From assembly GCA_963695985.1 (NCBI GenBank), contig CAVOIC010000005.1, positions 62,001 to 126,000 on the forward strand: a DNA stretch of 64,000 bases. Reading direction: 5' to 3'. Positions 48,156-57,900 of the stretch are shown in pieces. This stretch comes from DATBVX01 sp963695985 (lineage in GTDB: Bacteria > Pseudomonadota > Gammaproteobacteria > Steroidobacterales > Steroidobacteraceae). Both the position numbers and the translations under genes were made by a program. The notes below the pieces were generated by a model. The model did not search any database and was not told where the DNA came from. It worked only from the letters and a program-made list of their open reading frames with translations. Numbering within the stretch: position 1 is the first letter of the stretch; every line of letters starts with the position of its first letter.

Positions 48156-49398
48156 GTGACAGCCGTTAAAGGTGGCTTCTGGCGCAGCGTAGCCGTTGTT
48201 CTGAGTGGCACAGCGACCGCGCGGGCGATCCCCTGTACTTGGGTCGCTGGTGCTCGCGCGATTATTCCTTCCCTCCGAGTTCGGATTGTTTGCTACCTGG
48301 CTCGGGATCACTACCGTGGGCGCCGTAGTCGCTACTGGTCGCTACGAGATGGCACTCGCGCTGGAGCGCGAGGGTGATCCCAGGCGAATAGCTGCCGTAG
48401 CCACGCTGATCATCATAGGTATTGTCGGCATTGCTCTAGCGGTCGGCGCAGCCGGTCTTTGGATATTCACGTCGAGGCTCGCGGCACAAGGCGCGCTCAT
48501 TGCAACGTTCGCCCCAACCGTGTGCATGCTGGCGGTTGCGCAGGTTTGGCAGTGCTGGGCTGCCGCCGAACGACGCTTCGGCGATGTAGCGACAATGCGC
48601 ATCGTTCAATCTGTTGGCATCACCTTCCTGCAGATCGTATTGGGCCTGTTTTGGCCTACCGCATTTTCACTGGCGATTGCCCATCTTGCTGGCGCCTTGC
48701 TTGGTGTGCTCATGGGCATCCAAAGAATGCCGTTGTCTCTGGTTCCTCCCACAACCGGAGAACCGTGGCGCGTAGCGCTCATCAGCTATTGGCGTCGACA
48801 TCGCCAATTTCCTGTGTTCTCGCTTGCCGCTGATACCATCAATTCGTCTGCGGCACAATTGCCGCTGGTGATCGTGAACATACGATTCGGTGCGCACGAG
48901 GCGGGACTCCTCGCGATCGTGTTACGCGCGCTTGGGGCGCCGATTTCCTTGCTCGCCGCCTCCGTGCTGGATGTGTTTCGGCCGCGCGCGGCGCAGAGCT
49001 GGCGTGACTTGGGAGAATGCCGTGAGGATTATGTGCGGACGTTCCGAGTCCTGGCTATCGGCGCGGCGGGAGTGGGTTTGACCTTTGGCCTATTCAGCGA
49101 TTCACTGTTTGCGACGGCATTTGGCGAGCAGTGGAGAATGGCTGGAAGCATCGCCTTATGGCTCTTGCCGATGTTCATGCTTCGCTTTGTTGCCAGCCCG
49201 TTGAGCTATCTCTTCTATGTGGCAGGCAAACAGCAGGTGGATCTCATTTGGCAGATTGCGCTGTTCGCCACTACCGTGTCAGCGTTGGCATTACCAGCCA
49301 CTTATAAGGCTGCCTTGATCTCTTACAGTGCTGGGTATAGCACGCTCTACGTCGTCTATCTGCTGCTGTCATATCGCTATAGTCGCGGATCGTCATGA
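48156..49398 (+). CDS. Wzx-type polysaccharide flippase (PST/MATE-like), one frameshift near the start
   Basis: The corrected product is about 413 aa with 10-12 membrane helices. It would flip the undecaprenyl-linked repeat unit across the inner membrane. The first frame (GTG 48156) reads VTAVKGGFWRSVAVVLSGTA and ARAIP; an extra C near 48231 then shifts it, and PVLGSLVLARLFLPSEFGLF continues in the next frame to the stop at 49398. The longest uninterrupted frame, opening at 48205, lacks the first helix. The 3' end overlaps the hisH start (ATGA). Assignment as Wzx rests on topology, sequence feel and context. Confidence 0.8.
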
Positions 49399-50006
49399 TT
49401 GCAATCATTGATTACGACATCGGCAATCTGGGCGCCGTCGCCAACATGCTGAATCGGATTGGCGCCCGATGCGAGATCACCGCGGATCCTGATCGCATCG
49501 AGCAGGCGGAACGCATCATCTTGCCCGGAAACGGAGCGTTTGACGCATGCATGCGCAGTTTGCGCTCGACTGGTCTGATTCCATTGCTTGAACGCCGAGT
49601 GCTGGAATTTGCAGTGCCGCTGCTCGGCATCTGCGTCGGGGCGCAGATGCTCGGGCATGACAGTGAGGAGGGCTCTGAGCCCGGTCTGGGCTGGCTAGAG
49701 ACCTCGGTGCGTCGGCTACCCGTGGCCGCGGAATTCCCGGTTCCACATATGGGCTGGAATCAGGTCACAGTCCAGCCAGAGCCACACAGGCTCACCGAAG
49801 GGATTGGAACGGACGCGCGCTTTTACTTTACCCACAGCTACTACATCCACGCGCGTGAGCCTGCCGACGTGATCCTTACGACATCATATGGTATGGAGTT
49901 CGCCGCCGCCGTCGCGCATGGCAATATTGCTGGCGTCCAGTTTCATCCCGAGAAAAGCCACCGCTTTGGAAAGCGTCTCTTGGGCAACTTTGCGGGACTT
50001 AGCTAG
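49395..50006 (+). CDS. hisH: HisH-type glutamine amidotransferase for sugar amidination
   Basis: This 203-aa class I glutaminase has an intact triad: Cys80 in GICVGAQML, His184 and Glu186 in FHPEKSH. It releases ammonia from glutamine. No other histidine genes are present; instead it lies between wzx and a HisF-like gene and upstream of a WbpG-type amidotransferase. So it is the HisH2 kind that feeds ammonia to sugar modification rather than histidine synthesis (established for the P. aeruginosa wbpG/hisH2/hisF2 set; inference here). It is separated from hisF by one base. Confidence 0.9.
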   Translation: MIAIIDYDIGNLGAVANMLNRIGARCEITADPDRIEQAERIILPGNGAFDACMRSLRSTGLIPLLERRVLEFAVPLLGICVGAQMLGHDSEEGSEPGLGWLETSVRRLPVAAEFPVPHMGWNQVTVQPEPHRLTEGIGTDARFYFTHSYYIHAREPADVILTTSYGMEFAAAVAHGNIAGVQFHPEKSHRFGKRLLGNFAGLS

Positions 50007-50007
50007 G

Positions 50008-50757
50008 ATGCATGCACGGCGCGTCATACCGTGTTTGCTCCTGCGTGGGCAAGCGCTAGTAAAGACGCGAAAGTTCAAGGATCCTGTATATGTAGGAGAT
50101 CCCGTCAACGCCGTTCGGATCTTCAGCGAGAAGGAGGCGGATGAGCTGGTCGTGCTCGACATCGATGCGTCTCGCGAGCAGCGCGAACCAAACTACCAGC
50201 TGATCGCCGAGATTGCTGGAGAGTGCTTCATGCCTGTCGCGTACGGCGGGGGCGTGCGCACTCTCGATCAAGTGCGTCGACTGATCCGCAGTGGCGTTGA
50301 AAAAGTTGTAATCAACTCTGCGGCCACAGAATCGACGCGGATTGTCTCGGAGACGGCGCAGGTTTTTGGTAGCCAAGCTGTAGTGGGTGCGGTCGACGTG
50401 AGGCGCACATTGCTAGGTGCCTATAGGATCGTGGCGCGCTCAGCGCAGATCGAAACAAATCTCAGGCTCGAGACGCACGTGGAGAACCTTGCACAGGCCG
50501 GCGCAGGCGAGATATTCATTAACGATGTCGACCGCGACGGTACGATGATCGGGTACGACCTGGAACTGATCCGGCGGGCGGTGCAGGTCGTCACCGTGCC
50601 CGTCATAGCCTGTGGTGGTGCGGGTACCGTTGAGCATCTGATTGCAGCCATTCGAGAAGGCGGCGCATCCGCGGTCTCCGCGGGCAGCATGTTTGTGTTT
50701 CACGGCCGCCGACGGGCCGTGCTCATAAGCTATCCAGACAATATTCGATTCCTATGA
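50008..50757 (+). CDS. hisF: HisF-like ammonia-channel subunit for sugar amidination, catalytic Asp11 replaced
   Basis: This 249-aa TIM barrel is homologous to the HisF cyclase. The motif IPCLDV of true HisF, whose Asp is the first catalytic residue, reads IPCLLL here, so the equivalent position is Leu11. The Asp on the opposite side survives in GAVDVRRT. Phosphate-binding glycine loops (YGGGVRT, CGGAGT) are kept. This pattern suits a paralogue that keeps the ammonia tunnel to dock with HisH but no longer makes imidazole glycerol phosphate. Its stop overlaps the ATG of the next gene. Confidence 0.88.
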   Translation: MHARRVIPCLLLRGQALVKTRKFKDPVYVGDPVNAVRIFSEKEADELVVLDIDASREQREPNYQLIAEIAGECFMPVAYGGGVRTLDQVRRLIRSGVEKVVINSAATESTRIVSETAQVFGSQAVVGAVDVRRTLLGAYRIVARSAQIETNLRLETHVENLAQAGAGEIFINDVDRDGTMIGYDLELIRRAVQVVTVPVIACGGAGTVEHLIAAIREGGASAVSAGSMFVFHGRRRAVLISYPDNIRFL

Positions 50758-52091
50758 AAGCCATTCTTGAGGCACGGCCGTGGAATCCCAAGGCAGTGTT
50801 GCTTGGTAGTCTGGTGCTGCTGGTGGCTGTCAACCTAGTCGTGTACGTGCTGCAGCTTGCGGAAACCAACGCCTACATCGGGTATCAGCCACTGACGCTA
50901 GGACCTGTCTACCTGGCCGTATTGGTCTTGTCGCTATTGATCATCTGGGTATTTGTTCCCACTAGGATCACCCAGCCTTCCGACTTCTTTCGCTACGTGT
51001 ACGGGATATTCGTTCTGGTCCCGTATGCCCTCTTTCACGGCGCGGGCGGCGCTATCGGGATATCTTGGTATGCCTGCATGTTTGCTCTCTTGCTCGCGCC
51101 CGTGCTCGTGGTCTCATTGCTTGGCCAGGTGCGAATTGGGTTGTTGAGTATCGGAGCCCTTTCCGTCCGAGCGCTCGACTTCTTGGTAGTCGTTCTAGTC
51201 CTCGTGACAGCTCTGATCACACTACGCTTGGCGCCCGCGTCCGCCGGCTTTGGCATCCTCGACGTCTATGAAAGGCGCGTTGAAGCTCGAGACATCTTCG
51301 TGTCCGGCTCTGCCTTGGCATACGCAACTATTATCAGCACGAACAGCCTCATTCCCTTTCTGGCGTACAGCGCCGGCGTGCGAGCGCGTACCTGGCTCTT
51401 GATCGCGAGCCTCGTGCTCGCCGCGATATTTTTCTACGCCCTCGGTGGGAAGGCCTCTCTAGTCTACTTGTTTTTGGCCTACTTGCTTGGTAAGGGCGCA
51501 CGCAAAGAACGCGGCGCGACGCTGCATCGAATAGTCTTCCTATCGATTTCGGCGACGTTTTGCTTGGTCGTAGTGGAATGGGTGCTGACTGGGTATTCAT
51601 TGACGGCGGAGCTAACGTTCCGCCGCGCGTTCGCAGGCACGGGTCACGTGATGGCGAGCTATTTCGATCTCATGTTTAGCGACACCGGCAAATGGTCAGC
51701 ATGGAGCGGCATACATGCGCCAGGCGGCGTAACCTACCTCGTTGGCGAACTATATTTTGATGTTGGCGCAGGTGAAGATAATGTCGACACGAACGCGTTT
51801 GTATACGCGCTCGCCGCAGGCGGGCTTCCGGCGTTCATGGCCACGATCTTATTGACGGGAGGAGTTCTGTGGTTTTTCGATGCCGTTCATCGCGCAACGC
51901 ACAACAGCCGCTTTCTTTACCTCGGTTTTGCCTTCTCGATTCTGATCGCTGAGCAGGCAGCCACTACGGCGCTAGTGTCATCAGGAATTGGTCTCTTGAC
52001 TGCGTTGACATTCCTGTCGCGGGACGAGCCTGTACCTCTGAGAGTCGCGTCGCCACCACGGTCCTCGCTTCTTCCGGCATCGCACTCATGA
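50754..52091 (+). CDS. Wzy-like oligosaccharide repeat-unit polymerase (multi-pass membrane protein)
   Basis: This 445-aa protein is almost entirely hydrophobic, with about 11-12 predicted membrane helices and one longer periplasmic loop near residues 285-350 (RRAFAGTGHVMASYFDLMFSD, LVGELYFDVGAGEDNVDTNA). Wzy polymerases have little sequence conservation and are recognised by this topology and by their place in O-antigen/capsule loci. It is the only such candidate here, next to Wzz and Wzx. It overlaps the hisF-like gene by 4 bp. Confidence 0.72.
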   Translation: MKAILEARPWNPKAVLLGSLVLLVAVNLVVYVLQLAETNAYIGYQPLTLGPVYLAVLVLSLLIIWVFVPTRITQPSDFFRYVYGIFVLVPYALFHGAGGAIGISWYACMFALLLAPVLVVSLLGQVRIGLLSIGALSVRALDFLVVVLVLVTALITLRLAPASAGFGILDVYERRVEARDIFVSGSALAYATIISTNSLIPFLAYSAGVRARTWLLIASLVLAAIFFYALGGKASLVYLFLAYLLGKGARKERGATLHRIVFLSISATFCLVVVEWVLTGYSLTAELTFRRAFAGTGHVMASYFDLMFSDTGKWSAWSGIHAPGGVTYLVGELYFDVGAGEDNVDTNAFVYALAAGGLPAFMATILLTGGVLWFFDAVHRATHNSRFLYLGFAFSILIAEQAATTALVSSGIGLLTALTFLSRDEPVPLRVASPPRSSLLPASHS

Positions 52092-52203
52092 CGATGCTGG
52101 TCTTCATATCCAGGGGCTTTCGCCTGTCGCCGACCGCACCGTCAACGCACGTATCGCATTAAGGAGAGGTGATCTGGATCTGAAAACTGGACACCCGGGG
52201 CAG

Positions 52204-53328
52204 GTGTGCACGCGCTGCGTGATGGACACCTCCGATCCCGAGATTACATTCGACTTGCAAGGGGTTTGCAGTCACTGCATCGAATTCGACGCGGTCACGC
52301 GCAAGAGCTGGTTTCCGAATGAAGAGGGTGCGCGGCGCCTCGAGGCCATACTAGGCTCCATACGCGAGGCCGGCCGAGGCCGGGAGTATGACTGCATCCT
52401 CGGATTGAGCGGTGGCGTCGACAGCTCTTATCTGGCGCTCAAAGCGCACGAGTGGGGGCTGCGTCCGCTCGTGGTGCACGTGGACGCCGGCTGGAACAGC
52501 GAGCTCGCGGTCGCGAACATCGAAAAGGTCATCAAGTACTGCAAGTTCGATCTCCACACGCACGTGGTCGATTGGGAGGAGGTGCGTGATCTGCAGCTTG
52601 CCTACCTCAAGGCAGGAATCGCCAACCAGGACGTACCGCAAGATCACGTGTTCTTCGCGAGCCTCTACCAGTTCGCGACCAAGAACGGCATTCACCATGT
52701 CCTATCGGGAGGCAACATCGCCACCGAAGGTGTATTCCCGAAGGCATGGCATTGGTCGGCCATGGACGCGATCAACCTGCTTGCCATCCATCGCCAGTAC
52801 GGGTCGCGGCCACTGCGCACTTACACGACAGTGTCGTTCTTCCAATACGTGTTCTGGTATCCGTTCGTGAAGAACATGCGCGCCGTTCGCCTGCTGAATT
52901 ACATCCCCTACGATAGGAAGCTAGCGATCCGCGAGCTCGAGCAGCGCATGGGCTGGCGCTCGTATGGTCGCAAGCACGGGGAGTCGCTGTTTACAAGGTT
53001 TTTCCAGAATCACTACCTGCCGGTAAAGTTCGGGTACGACAAGCGCAGGCCACAGTTGTCGAGTCTTATCCTGTCTGGCCAGATGACGCGCGAGGAGGCG
53101 CTCAAGGCGCTCGAGGAGCCGCTCTACGATCCGCGGGAGCTCGAGGTCGACATGATGTACCTCTGCAAGAAGCTGCGTATTTCGCGCGCGCAGTTCGACG
53201 AGTTCATGGCCGCGCCGTCACGACACTACGACGAATTTGCTTCGTGGAACGGCCGCTATCGGGTGCTCACTGGCGTGAGACAGATCGTGGAGCGACTGCT
53301 CGGCCGCAGAGTGAAAGTGTATACGTGA
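52204..53328 (+). CDS. wbpG: N-acetyl sugar amidotransferase (WbpG/PseA/LegG family)
   Basis: This 374-aa ATP pyrophosphatase-fold enzyme activates the acetamido oxygen of a nucleotide sugar and replaces it with nitrogen, giving an acetamidino group. Four cysteines (Cys2, Cys5, Cys22, Cys25: CTRCVMD and GVCSHC) form a zinc-ribbon-like pair, and the PP-loop is LGLSGGVDSSY at residues 67-76. GTG 52204 is the first start in this frame. A strong AAGGAG site with GTG at 52169 lies just upstream in another frame, so a missing base may have hidden about 12 N-terminal residues. HisH and HisF partners are encoded two and three genes upstream. Confidence 0.9.
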   Translation: MCTRCVMDTSDPEITFDLQGVCSHCIEFDAVTRKSWFPNEEGARRLEAILGSIREAGRGREYDCILGLSGGVDSSYLALKAHEWGLRPLVVHVDAGWNSELAVANIEKVIKYCKFDLHTHVVDWEEVRDLQLAYLKAGIANQDVPQDHVFFASLYQFATKNGIHHVLSGGNIATEGVFPKAWHWSAMDAINLLAIHRQYGSRPLRTYTTVSFFQYVFWYPFVKNMRAVRLLNYIPYDRKLAIRELEQRMGWRSYGRKHGESLFTRFFQNHYLPVKFGYDKRRPQLSSLILSGQMTREEALKALEEPLYDPRELEVDMMYLCKKLRISRAQFDEFMAAPSRHYDEFASWNGRYRVLTGVRQIVERLLGRRVKVYT

Positions 53329-53332
53329 CGTC

Positions 53333-54442
53333 ATGACAGACCTCATCCGTGTAGCGCATTTGACGACCGTGCACGCTCGCAAGGACGTCAGGATCTTCCA
53401 GAAGGAATGCGTGAGCCTGGCCGCGCGCGGCTATGAAGTGCATCTGTTCGTTGGTGACGGGCTCGGCGATGAAACTTGCGAGGGCGTGTGGATTCACGAC
53501 ATTGGCGCCGTCAATGGCCGCCTCGCCCGCATGTTTCTGCAGCCGCGCCGCATGCGACAGGCGTTGCTGAAGCTGCGGCCGGAAATCGCGCATTTCCACG
53601 ACCCGGAGCTGATCGTGACCGGCTTGCGGCTGCAGCGCGCCGGCATTCGGACGGTTTACGACTCGCACGAAGACGTTCCGCGCGCCGTCCTCAGCAAGTA
53701 CTACATTCCCAAATTCTTTCGCACCTCGTTGGCCGCGCTTATCGAGGTGGTCGAGGACTTCATCGCACGACGGTTATCCGGAGTCATCGCCGCAACTCCG
53801 CACATTGCGCGGCGCTTCCAGCGGCTGAATCGACGCAGCATCGACGTCAACAACTATTCGCTGCAGGAAGAATTCGATTTGGGCGGCCGGCGCAACGACG
53901 ACGGCCGGACGCTTTGTTATGTTGGAGGGATCTGCGAAATTCGCGGAAGCACCGAGATGATCCGTGCACTCGAGTACGTCGATGCACGCCTCATTCTTGT
54001 CGGTCCGTTCGACAGGCCGGAGACGGAAGCAGACTTGCGGCGGCTGCCGGGCTGGGCGAAGGTGGACTATCGGGGCACGGTCACTCGCAAGGAAGTCGTG
54101 GCTATCATGGCCGAATCGAGCATCGGCCTATTGATGTTCCATCCCGAGCCGAACCACGTGGACGCGCAGCCGAACAAGCTATTCGAGTACATGGCGGCAG
54201 GACTCGCGGTGGTCGCCTCGGACTTCCCGTTCTGGCGCTCACTATTGAAGGGCGTTGACGCGGCGCGCTTCGCGGATCCGCAGGATCCGCGCGCGATCGC
54301 CGCCGCCATCAACGACATTCTTCGTGAACCCGGCGCAGCGCACCGCATGGGCGAGCGGGCTCGCGAAGCCGTCGTGACGCGGTTCTCCTGGGGCTCTGAG
54401 GAGGTCAAGCTCAGCAACTTCTATGGTGAACTGCTCGCATGA
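53333..54442 (+). CDS. Glycosyltransferase family 4 protein
   Basis: This 369-aa GT-B glycosyltransferase has an N-terminal acceptor domain beginning VAHLTTVHARKDVRIFQKEC and a C-terminal nucleotide-sugar domain. The GT4 signature HPEPNHVDAQPNKLFEYMAAGLAVVAS includes the EX7E-like segment. The N-terminal pattern resembles WbpH/WbnK-type enzymes found next to wbpG. It follows wbpG by 4 bp and overlaps the epimerase gene by 4 bp, so it probably transfers a sugar made by the surrounding Wbp set. Confidence 0.87.
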   Translation: MTDLIRVAHLTTVHARKDVRIFQKECVSLAARGYEVHLFVGDGLGDETCEGVWIHDIGAVNGRLARMFLQPRRMRQALLKLRPEIAHFHDPELIVTGLRLQRAGIRTVYDSHEDVPRAVLSKYYIPKFFRTSLAALIEVVEDFIARRLSGVIAATPHIARRFQRLNRRSIDVNNYSLQEEFDLGGRRNDDGRTLCYVGGICEIRGSTEMIRALEYVDARLILVGPFDRPETEADLRRLPGWAKVDYRGTVTRKEVVAIMAESSIGLLMFHPEPNHVDAQPNKLFEYMAAGLAVVASDFPFWRSLLKGVDAARFADPQDPRAIAAAINDILREPGAAHRMGERAREAVVTRFSWGSEEVKLSNFYGELLA

Positions 54443-55527
54443 AGCGAGTTCTGACGGTCATTGGCGCGCGACCGCAGTTCATCAAGGCGAGTGCGGTCTC
54501 TCAGGCTTTTGCGAACGAGCAGAGAATGAGCGAAGTCCTGGTGCACACGGGACAACACTACGATGCGAACATGTCGGCTGTCTTCTTTGCCGAGCTCGAT
54601 ATGCCCGAGCCCACGCACAATCTGGGCGTCCATGGTGGACGGCATGGCGAGATGACGGGGCGCATGCTCGCGTCGCTCGAGGAGGTGATGGTGCAGGAGA
54701 AGCCGGACGCGGTGCTCGTGTACGGCGATACCAATTCGACTCTCGCGGGTGCGCTCGCCGCGGTGAAACTTCGCGTTCCCGTCGCCCACGTCGAGGCGGG
54801 ACTGCGTTCGTTCAACCTAGCGATGCCCGAGGAGGTGAATCGCATCCTCACGGATCGCATCTCGCGCTGGTTGTTCACGCCCACGGAGGGCGCGGCGGCC
54901 CATCTAATACGCGAGGGTGTCGAGCGGTCGCAGATTAATCCCGTCGGCGACGTGATGTACGACGTGGCACTGCGGTTCGGCGCGCGCGTCGCGGCCAATG
55001 CGGGCGTGCTCGCGGAGCTGGGGCTCGTCGAACGCGGCTACTGCCTCGCGACCGTTCATCGCGCCGAGAACACCGATGATCCCGCACGCCTCGAGGCCAT
55101 CGTCGAAGGGCTGGCGCTCGCCAGCCGCGAAGTGCCGATCGTGTGGCCGGTACATCCGCGCATGCGTGACGTACTGCGCAAATCGAATCGACTATCCGGT
55201 TTGACGCCGTTTGTTCGAATCATCGAGCCCGTCGGATATCTTGAGATGGCCAGGCTCGAGAAGTACGCCGCCGTGATCGCGACCGATTCGGGTGGAGTGC
55301 AGAAGGAGGCGTTTTTCTATCGAGTGCCGTGCGTAACTCTGCGCGACGAGACCGAATGGACCGAGCTCGTCGAAGCACGCTGGAATCGACTGCAGTCGCC
55401 AAGTTCGGCGCGCGAGATTGCCGAAGCGATCGGCAGTGCGATCGGCACGACCGGCATCGAAATCGCGCTCTACGGCGACGGACGTGCAGCCAAGCGCATC
55501 GTCGCCACGCTCGCGGCGACGCTTTAG
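54439..55527 (+). CDS. wecB: Non-hydrolysing UDP-HexNAc 2-epimerase (WecB/WbpI family)
   Basis: This 362-aa epimerase inverts C2 of a UDP-N-acetylhexosamine. Family markers are VIGARPQFIKASAVSQAF, HTGQHYDANMS, VYGDTNSTLAG, HVEAGLRSF, TVHRAENTDD and TDSGGVQKEAFF. By sequence it could be WecB (UDP-GlcNAc to UDP-ManNAc) or WbpI (UDP-GlcNAc(3NAc)A to UDP-ManNAc(3NAc)A). The company of WbpB, WbpD, HisH, HisF and WbpG makes the WbpI role more likely. Its start overlaps the GT4 stop. Confidence 0.92.
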   Translation: MKRVLTVIGARPQFIKASAVSQAFANEQRMSEVLVHTGQHYDANMSAVFFAELDMPEPTHNLGVHGGRHGEMTGRMLASLEEVMVQEKPDAVLVYGDTNSTLAGALAAVKLRVPVAHVEAGLRSFNLAMPEEVNRILTDRISRWLFTPTEGAAAHLIREGVERSQINPVGDVMYDVALRFGARVAANAGVLAELGLVERGYCLATVHRAENTDDPARLEAIVEGLALASREVPIVWPVHPRMRDVLRKSNRLSGLTPFVRIIEPVGYLEMARLEKYAAVIATDSGGVQKEAFFYRVPCVTLRDETEWTELVEARWNRLQSPSSAREIAEAIGSAIGTTGIEIALYGDGRAAKRIVATLAATL

Positions 55528-55789
55528 AAGCCCGCGATGCTATTGCACGCAGAAGCGGAAGCGGTGTCGCGGACCGCGGAGCACGGGCAGCAGTCAACTC
55601 AGCGGTGTCGTTGCAGCTACGCCGTCAATTCTCGGAGATCAACAGCAGACTTGTTGAGGTCTGCAACTATCCGTCGTTGATCGACGTCGCTGTTATGGCG
55701 CCGTCCGCATGGGTGCTCATCGCAATAGCACGCCGATTCGTGGATAATCCGCGGCCGCGTTCGCCAGAGTAGGCTAGGAAGATCCGTTC
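55528..55789. other. 262-bp spacer without a recognisable gene
   Basis: This is the longest gap inside the distal polysaccharide operon. I see no protein-like reading frame, tRNA or strong hairpin. An AGGAAG site near its end serves the TTG start at 55790. It could hold an internal promoter or a decayed fragment. Confidence 0.4.
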
Positions 55790-56599
55790 TTGAACATCGA
55801 TGTGACCCAGTCTTCATCTGTGAATTTTTCCCAGGTCGCCGAGCTTCCTTTTCACCGCGCCACGACCGAACAGCTGGCAATGATGTATGCCCGGTATCGG
55901 TTTGCCGCCGGTTACGTGGCAGACAGGGCTGTGCTCGAAATCGCGTGTGGCGCTGGCATCGGGCTTGGCTACCTGGCACAAGTCGCGGGCCACATCCGCG
56001 GAATCGACATCGACGAGAACAATCTCGCCTACGCGAGGGCTCACCTAGGGGGTAATCCAAAGGTCGAACTCGCGCATGGCGATGCGCATGCGCTGCCGTG
56101 TGCTGACGGTCAGTACGACGTCGTAATCCTCTTCGATTGCATCTACTTCATGCGCGATCCTTACAAGGCACTCGACGAGGCCGTACGGGCAACGCACCAA
56201 GGCGGAACTCTGCTCGTCAGCACAGTGAACGTCCGCTGGGCTGGATTCAACGCCAGCAGACAGGCAACTCGGTACTTCACCGGCGAAGAACTGCGTAACC
56301 AACTAGAAGAGCGAGGCTGCACCGTGCGCGCGTTTGGAGCATTTCGCACGCGGGGATCCTCCCGGTTGGAAACCGCGATTGGCGTCATACGTCGGACGGC
56401 GGTGACGTTTCGCCTCATACCCACGCCCGTTCGTAGCAAGGAACTGCTGAAGCGCCTCTTTTTCGGGCGTTTGCGAGCGTTCGGGCCTGTGGTAACCGAC
56501 GGTATGGCGCCTGCAGAGCCCCTCGTGGAACTTTCGCGCGATGCTCTGGCGGGAGACGACTACAAGATTCTTTACTTTGCCGCCAGCCGGACCTCATGA
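55790..56599 (+). CDS. SAM-dependent methyltransferase, class I
   Basis: This 269-aa protein has the SAM-binding motif I VLEIACGAGIGLGYLA near residue 49, motif II IRGIDIDENNLAYAR, and the post-motif DGQYDVVILFDCIYFMRDP. It therefore resembles methyltransferases of polysaccharide loci acting on sugars or on the lipid-linked chain. The start is TTG 55790 with AGGAAG upstream. Its stop overlaps the ATG of the following glycosyltransferase. The substrate is unknown. Confidence 0.82.
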   Translation: MNIDVTQSSSVNFSQVAELPFHRATTEQLAMMYARYRFAAGYVADRAVLEIACGAGIGLGYLAQVAGHIRGIDIDENNLAYARAHLGGNPKVELAHGDAHALPCADGQYDVVILFDCIYFMRDPYKALDEAVRATHQGGTLLVSTVNVRWAGFNASRQATRYFTGEELRNQLEERGCTVRAFGAFRTRGSSRLETAIGVIRRTAVTFRLIPTPVRSKELLKRLFFGRLRAFGPVVTDGMAPAEPLVELSRDALAGDDYKILYFAASRTS

Positions 56600-57888
56600 G
56601 AATCTGGCTGGTGCAGATCGGCGAGCCACTGCCGTGCGACGGACACGAACGTCTGTTGCGCACGGGGCTCATGGCTCAGATATTCGCGCGTTGTGGTCAT
56701 GAGGTCACGTGGTGGGCTTCGACGTTCGATCACGTCAGGAAGCGACGCAGATTCGAGGAATCCACTTCGTTCGCGATGGCGCCGAACTGCGAACTTCGCA
56801 TGCTTAGGGCGCCAGGCTATCGCAGCAACGTTTCATTGGGGCGACTCATCGACCACACTGCTGTGGCGCGAACCTTTCGGAGCGAGGCAAGGCTTCGCCC
56901 GGCCCCCGACGTAATCGTCTCGTCGTTCCCGACCCTGGAGACGAGTTGGGTGGCCGAGAACTACGCGCAAGCGCTTGGCATACCCGTAGTCATCGATGTT
57001 CGAGATTTGTGGCCCGATCATGCCCTCGAATTTGTTCCACGGGGCCTTCAGGGTTTGGCTAGAGTGTTGGTGTTCCCGTACTCGCGATTCGGTGCTGCCA
57101 TCCTCCGACGTGCCAGCGCTCTTACCGGTATTAGTCCGCCGATCTTGGATTGGGCCGCTGAGCGATCAGGCAGGCAGCTGACATCTTGGGACAAGGTCTT
57201 CCCGATGGCGTACAGCCTTCGCACCCCTACGCCACAACGCGCTCGAGAGCTCGCTGGATTCTGGGCCGCGCACGGCATTCACCGTAGTTCTGACGAGTTA
57301 ACATGCTGCTTTGTCGGCGCAATCGGGCATCAGTTTGACTTGGAAACGGTGCTCCATGTGGCCCGGCGACTCGAGGCGGCACACGTACCTTGCCGCTTCG
57401 TGATCTGCGGCGTCGGCGAACGTGTCGGCGAATTGCGCGAGCTCGCGCAAGGGATGAAATCCGTCGTGTTTCCCGGCTGGATTGGTGCGGACGAGATTTG
57501 GACGCTCATGCGCTTCGCACATGTTGGCCTCGCTCCATATCGGTCAAGCCAGATATTCGCGATGAGTATCCCCAATAAGGTCGCAGAATATCTGTCAGCT
57601 TCCCTACCAATAGTGTCCAGCGCTGGAGGCTATCTTGCTCAAACGCTCGCTGCGCATGGTTGCGGTATCACATACGCGCCGGGGGATGTCTCGCGACTCA
57701 CGTTGATTCTGGAATCGCTAAGTCGAAACAAACATCGGCTCCGTGAGCTTCTCCGAGAATGCGCGGCGCTTTTACGAGAGCGAGTTCGTGGCAGAGCGTG
57801 TATACGAGGAGTACGGAGAATTCCTCGGGCAGCTCGTTCAACGCTCTCGCCAGACGCGGGGCTTGGCGGCGCAGGTGGATTAATCTAG
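56596..57888 (+). CDS. Glycosyltransferase (GT4, WbuB-like), C-terminal frameshift
   Basis: A GT-B glycosyltransferase of about 430 aa. The N-terminal domain includes GHEVTWWASTFDHVRKRRRF and VIDVRDLWPDHALEF, typical of WbuB/WcaI-like enzymes that add FucNAc or related amino sugars. The donor domain has CFVGAIGHQFDLETVL and MSIPNKVAEYLSASLPIVSS. Near 57740 one extra base shifts the frame: the open frame ends in low-quality sequence, while the next frame reads FSENARRFYESEFVAERVYEEYGEF to a stop at 57881-57883. The native protein probably ends there. Confidence 0.83.
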   Translation: MRIWLVQIGEPLPCDGHERLLRTGLMAQIFARCGHEVTWWASTFDHVRKRRRFEESTSFAMAPNCELRMLRAPGYRSNVSLGRLIDHTAVARTFRSEARLRPAPDVIVSSFPTLETSWVAENYAQALGIPVVIDVRDLWPDHALEFVPRGLQGLARVLVFPYSRFGAAILRRASALTGISPPILDWAAERSGRQLTSWDKVFPMAYSLRTPTPQRARELAGFWAAHGIHRSSDELTCCFVGAIGHQFDLETVLHVARRLEAAHVPCRFVICGVGERVGELRELAQGMKSVVFPGWIGADEIWTLMRFAHVGLAPYRSSQIFAMSIPNKVAEYLSASLPIVSSAGGYLAQTLAAHGCGITYAPGDVSRLTLILESLSRNKHRLRELLRECAALLRERVRGRACIRGVRRIPRAARSTLSPDAGLGGAGGLI

Positions 57889-57900
57889 CGAGGGACATGT

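Noticed and set aside
49395..50757. A histidine biosynthesis operon fragment (hisH-hisF)
   Set aside because: No other his gene is present, the HisF-like protein lacks Asp11, and wbpG lies downstream; the sugar-amidination role fits better.
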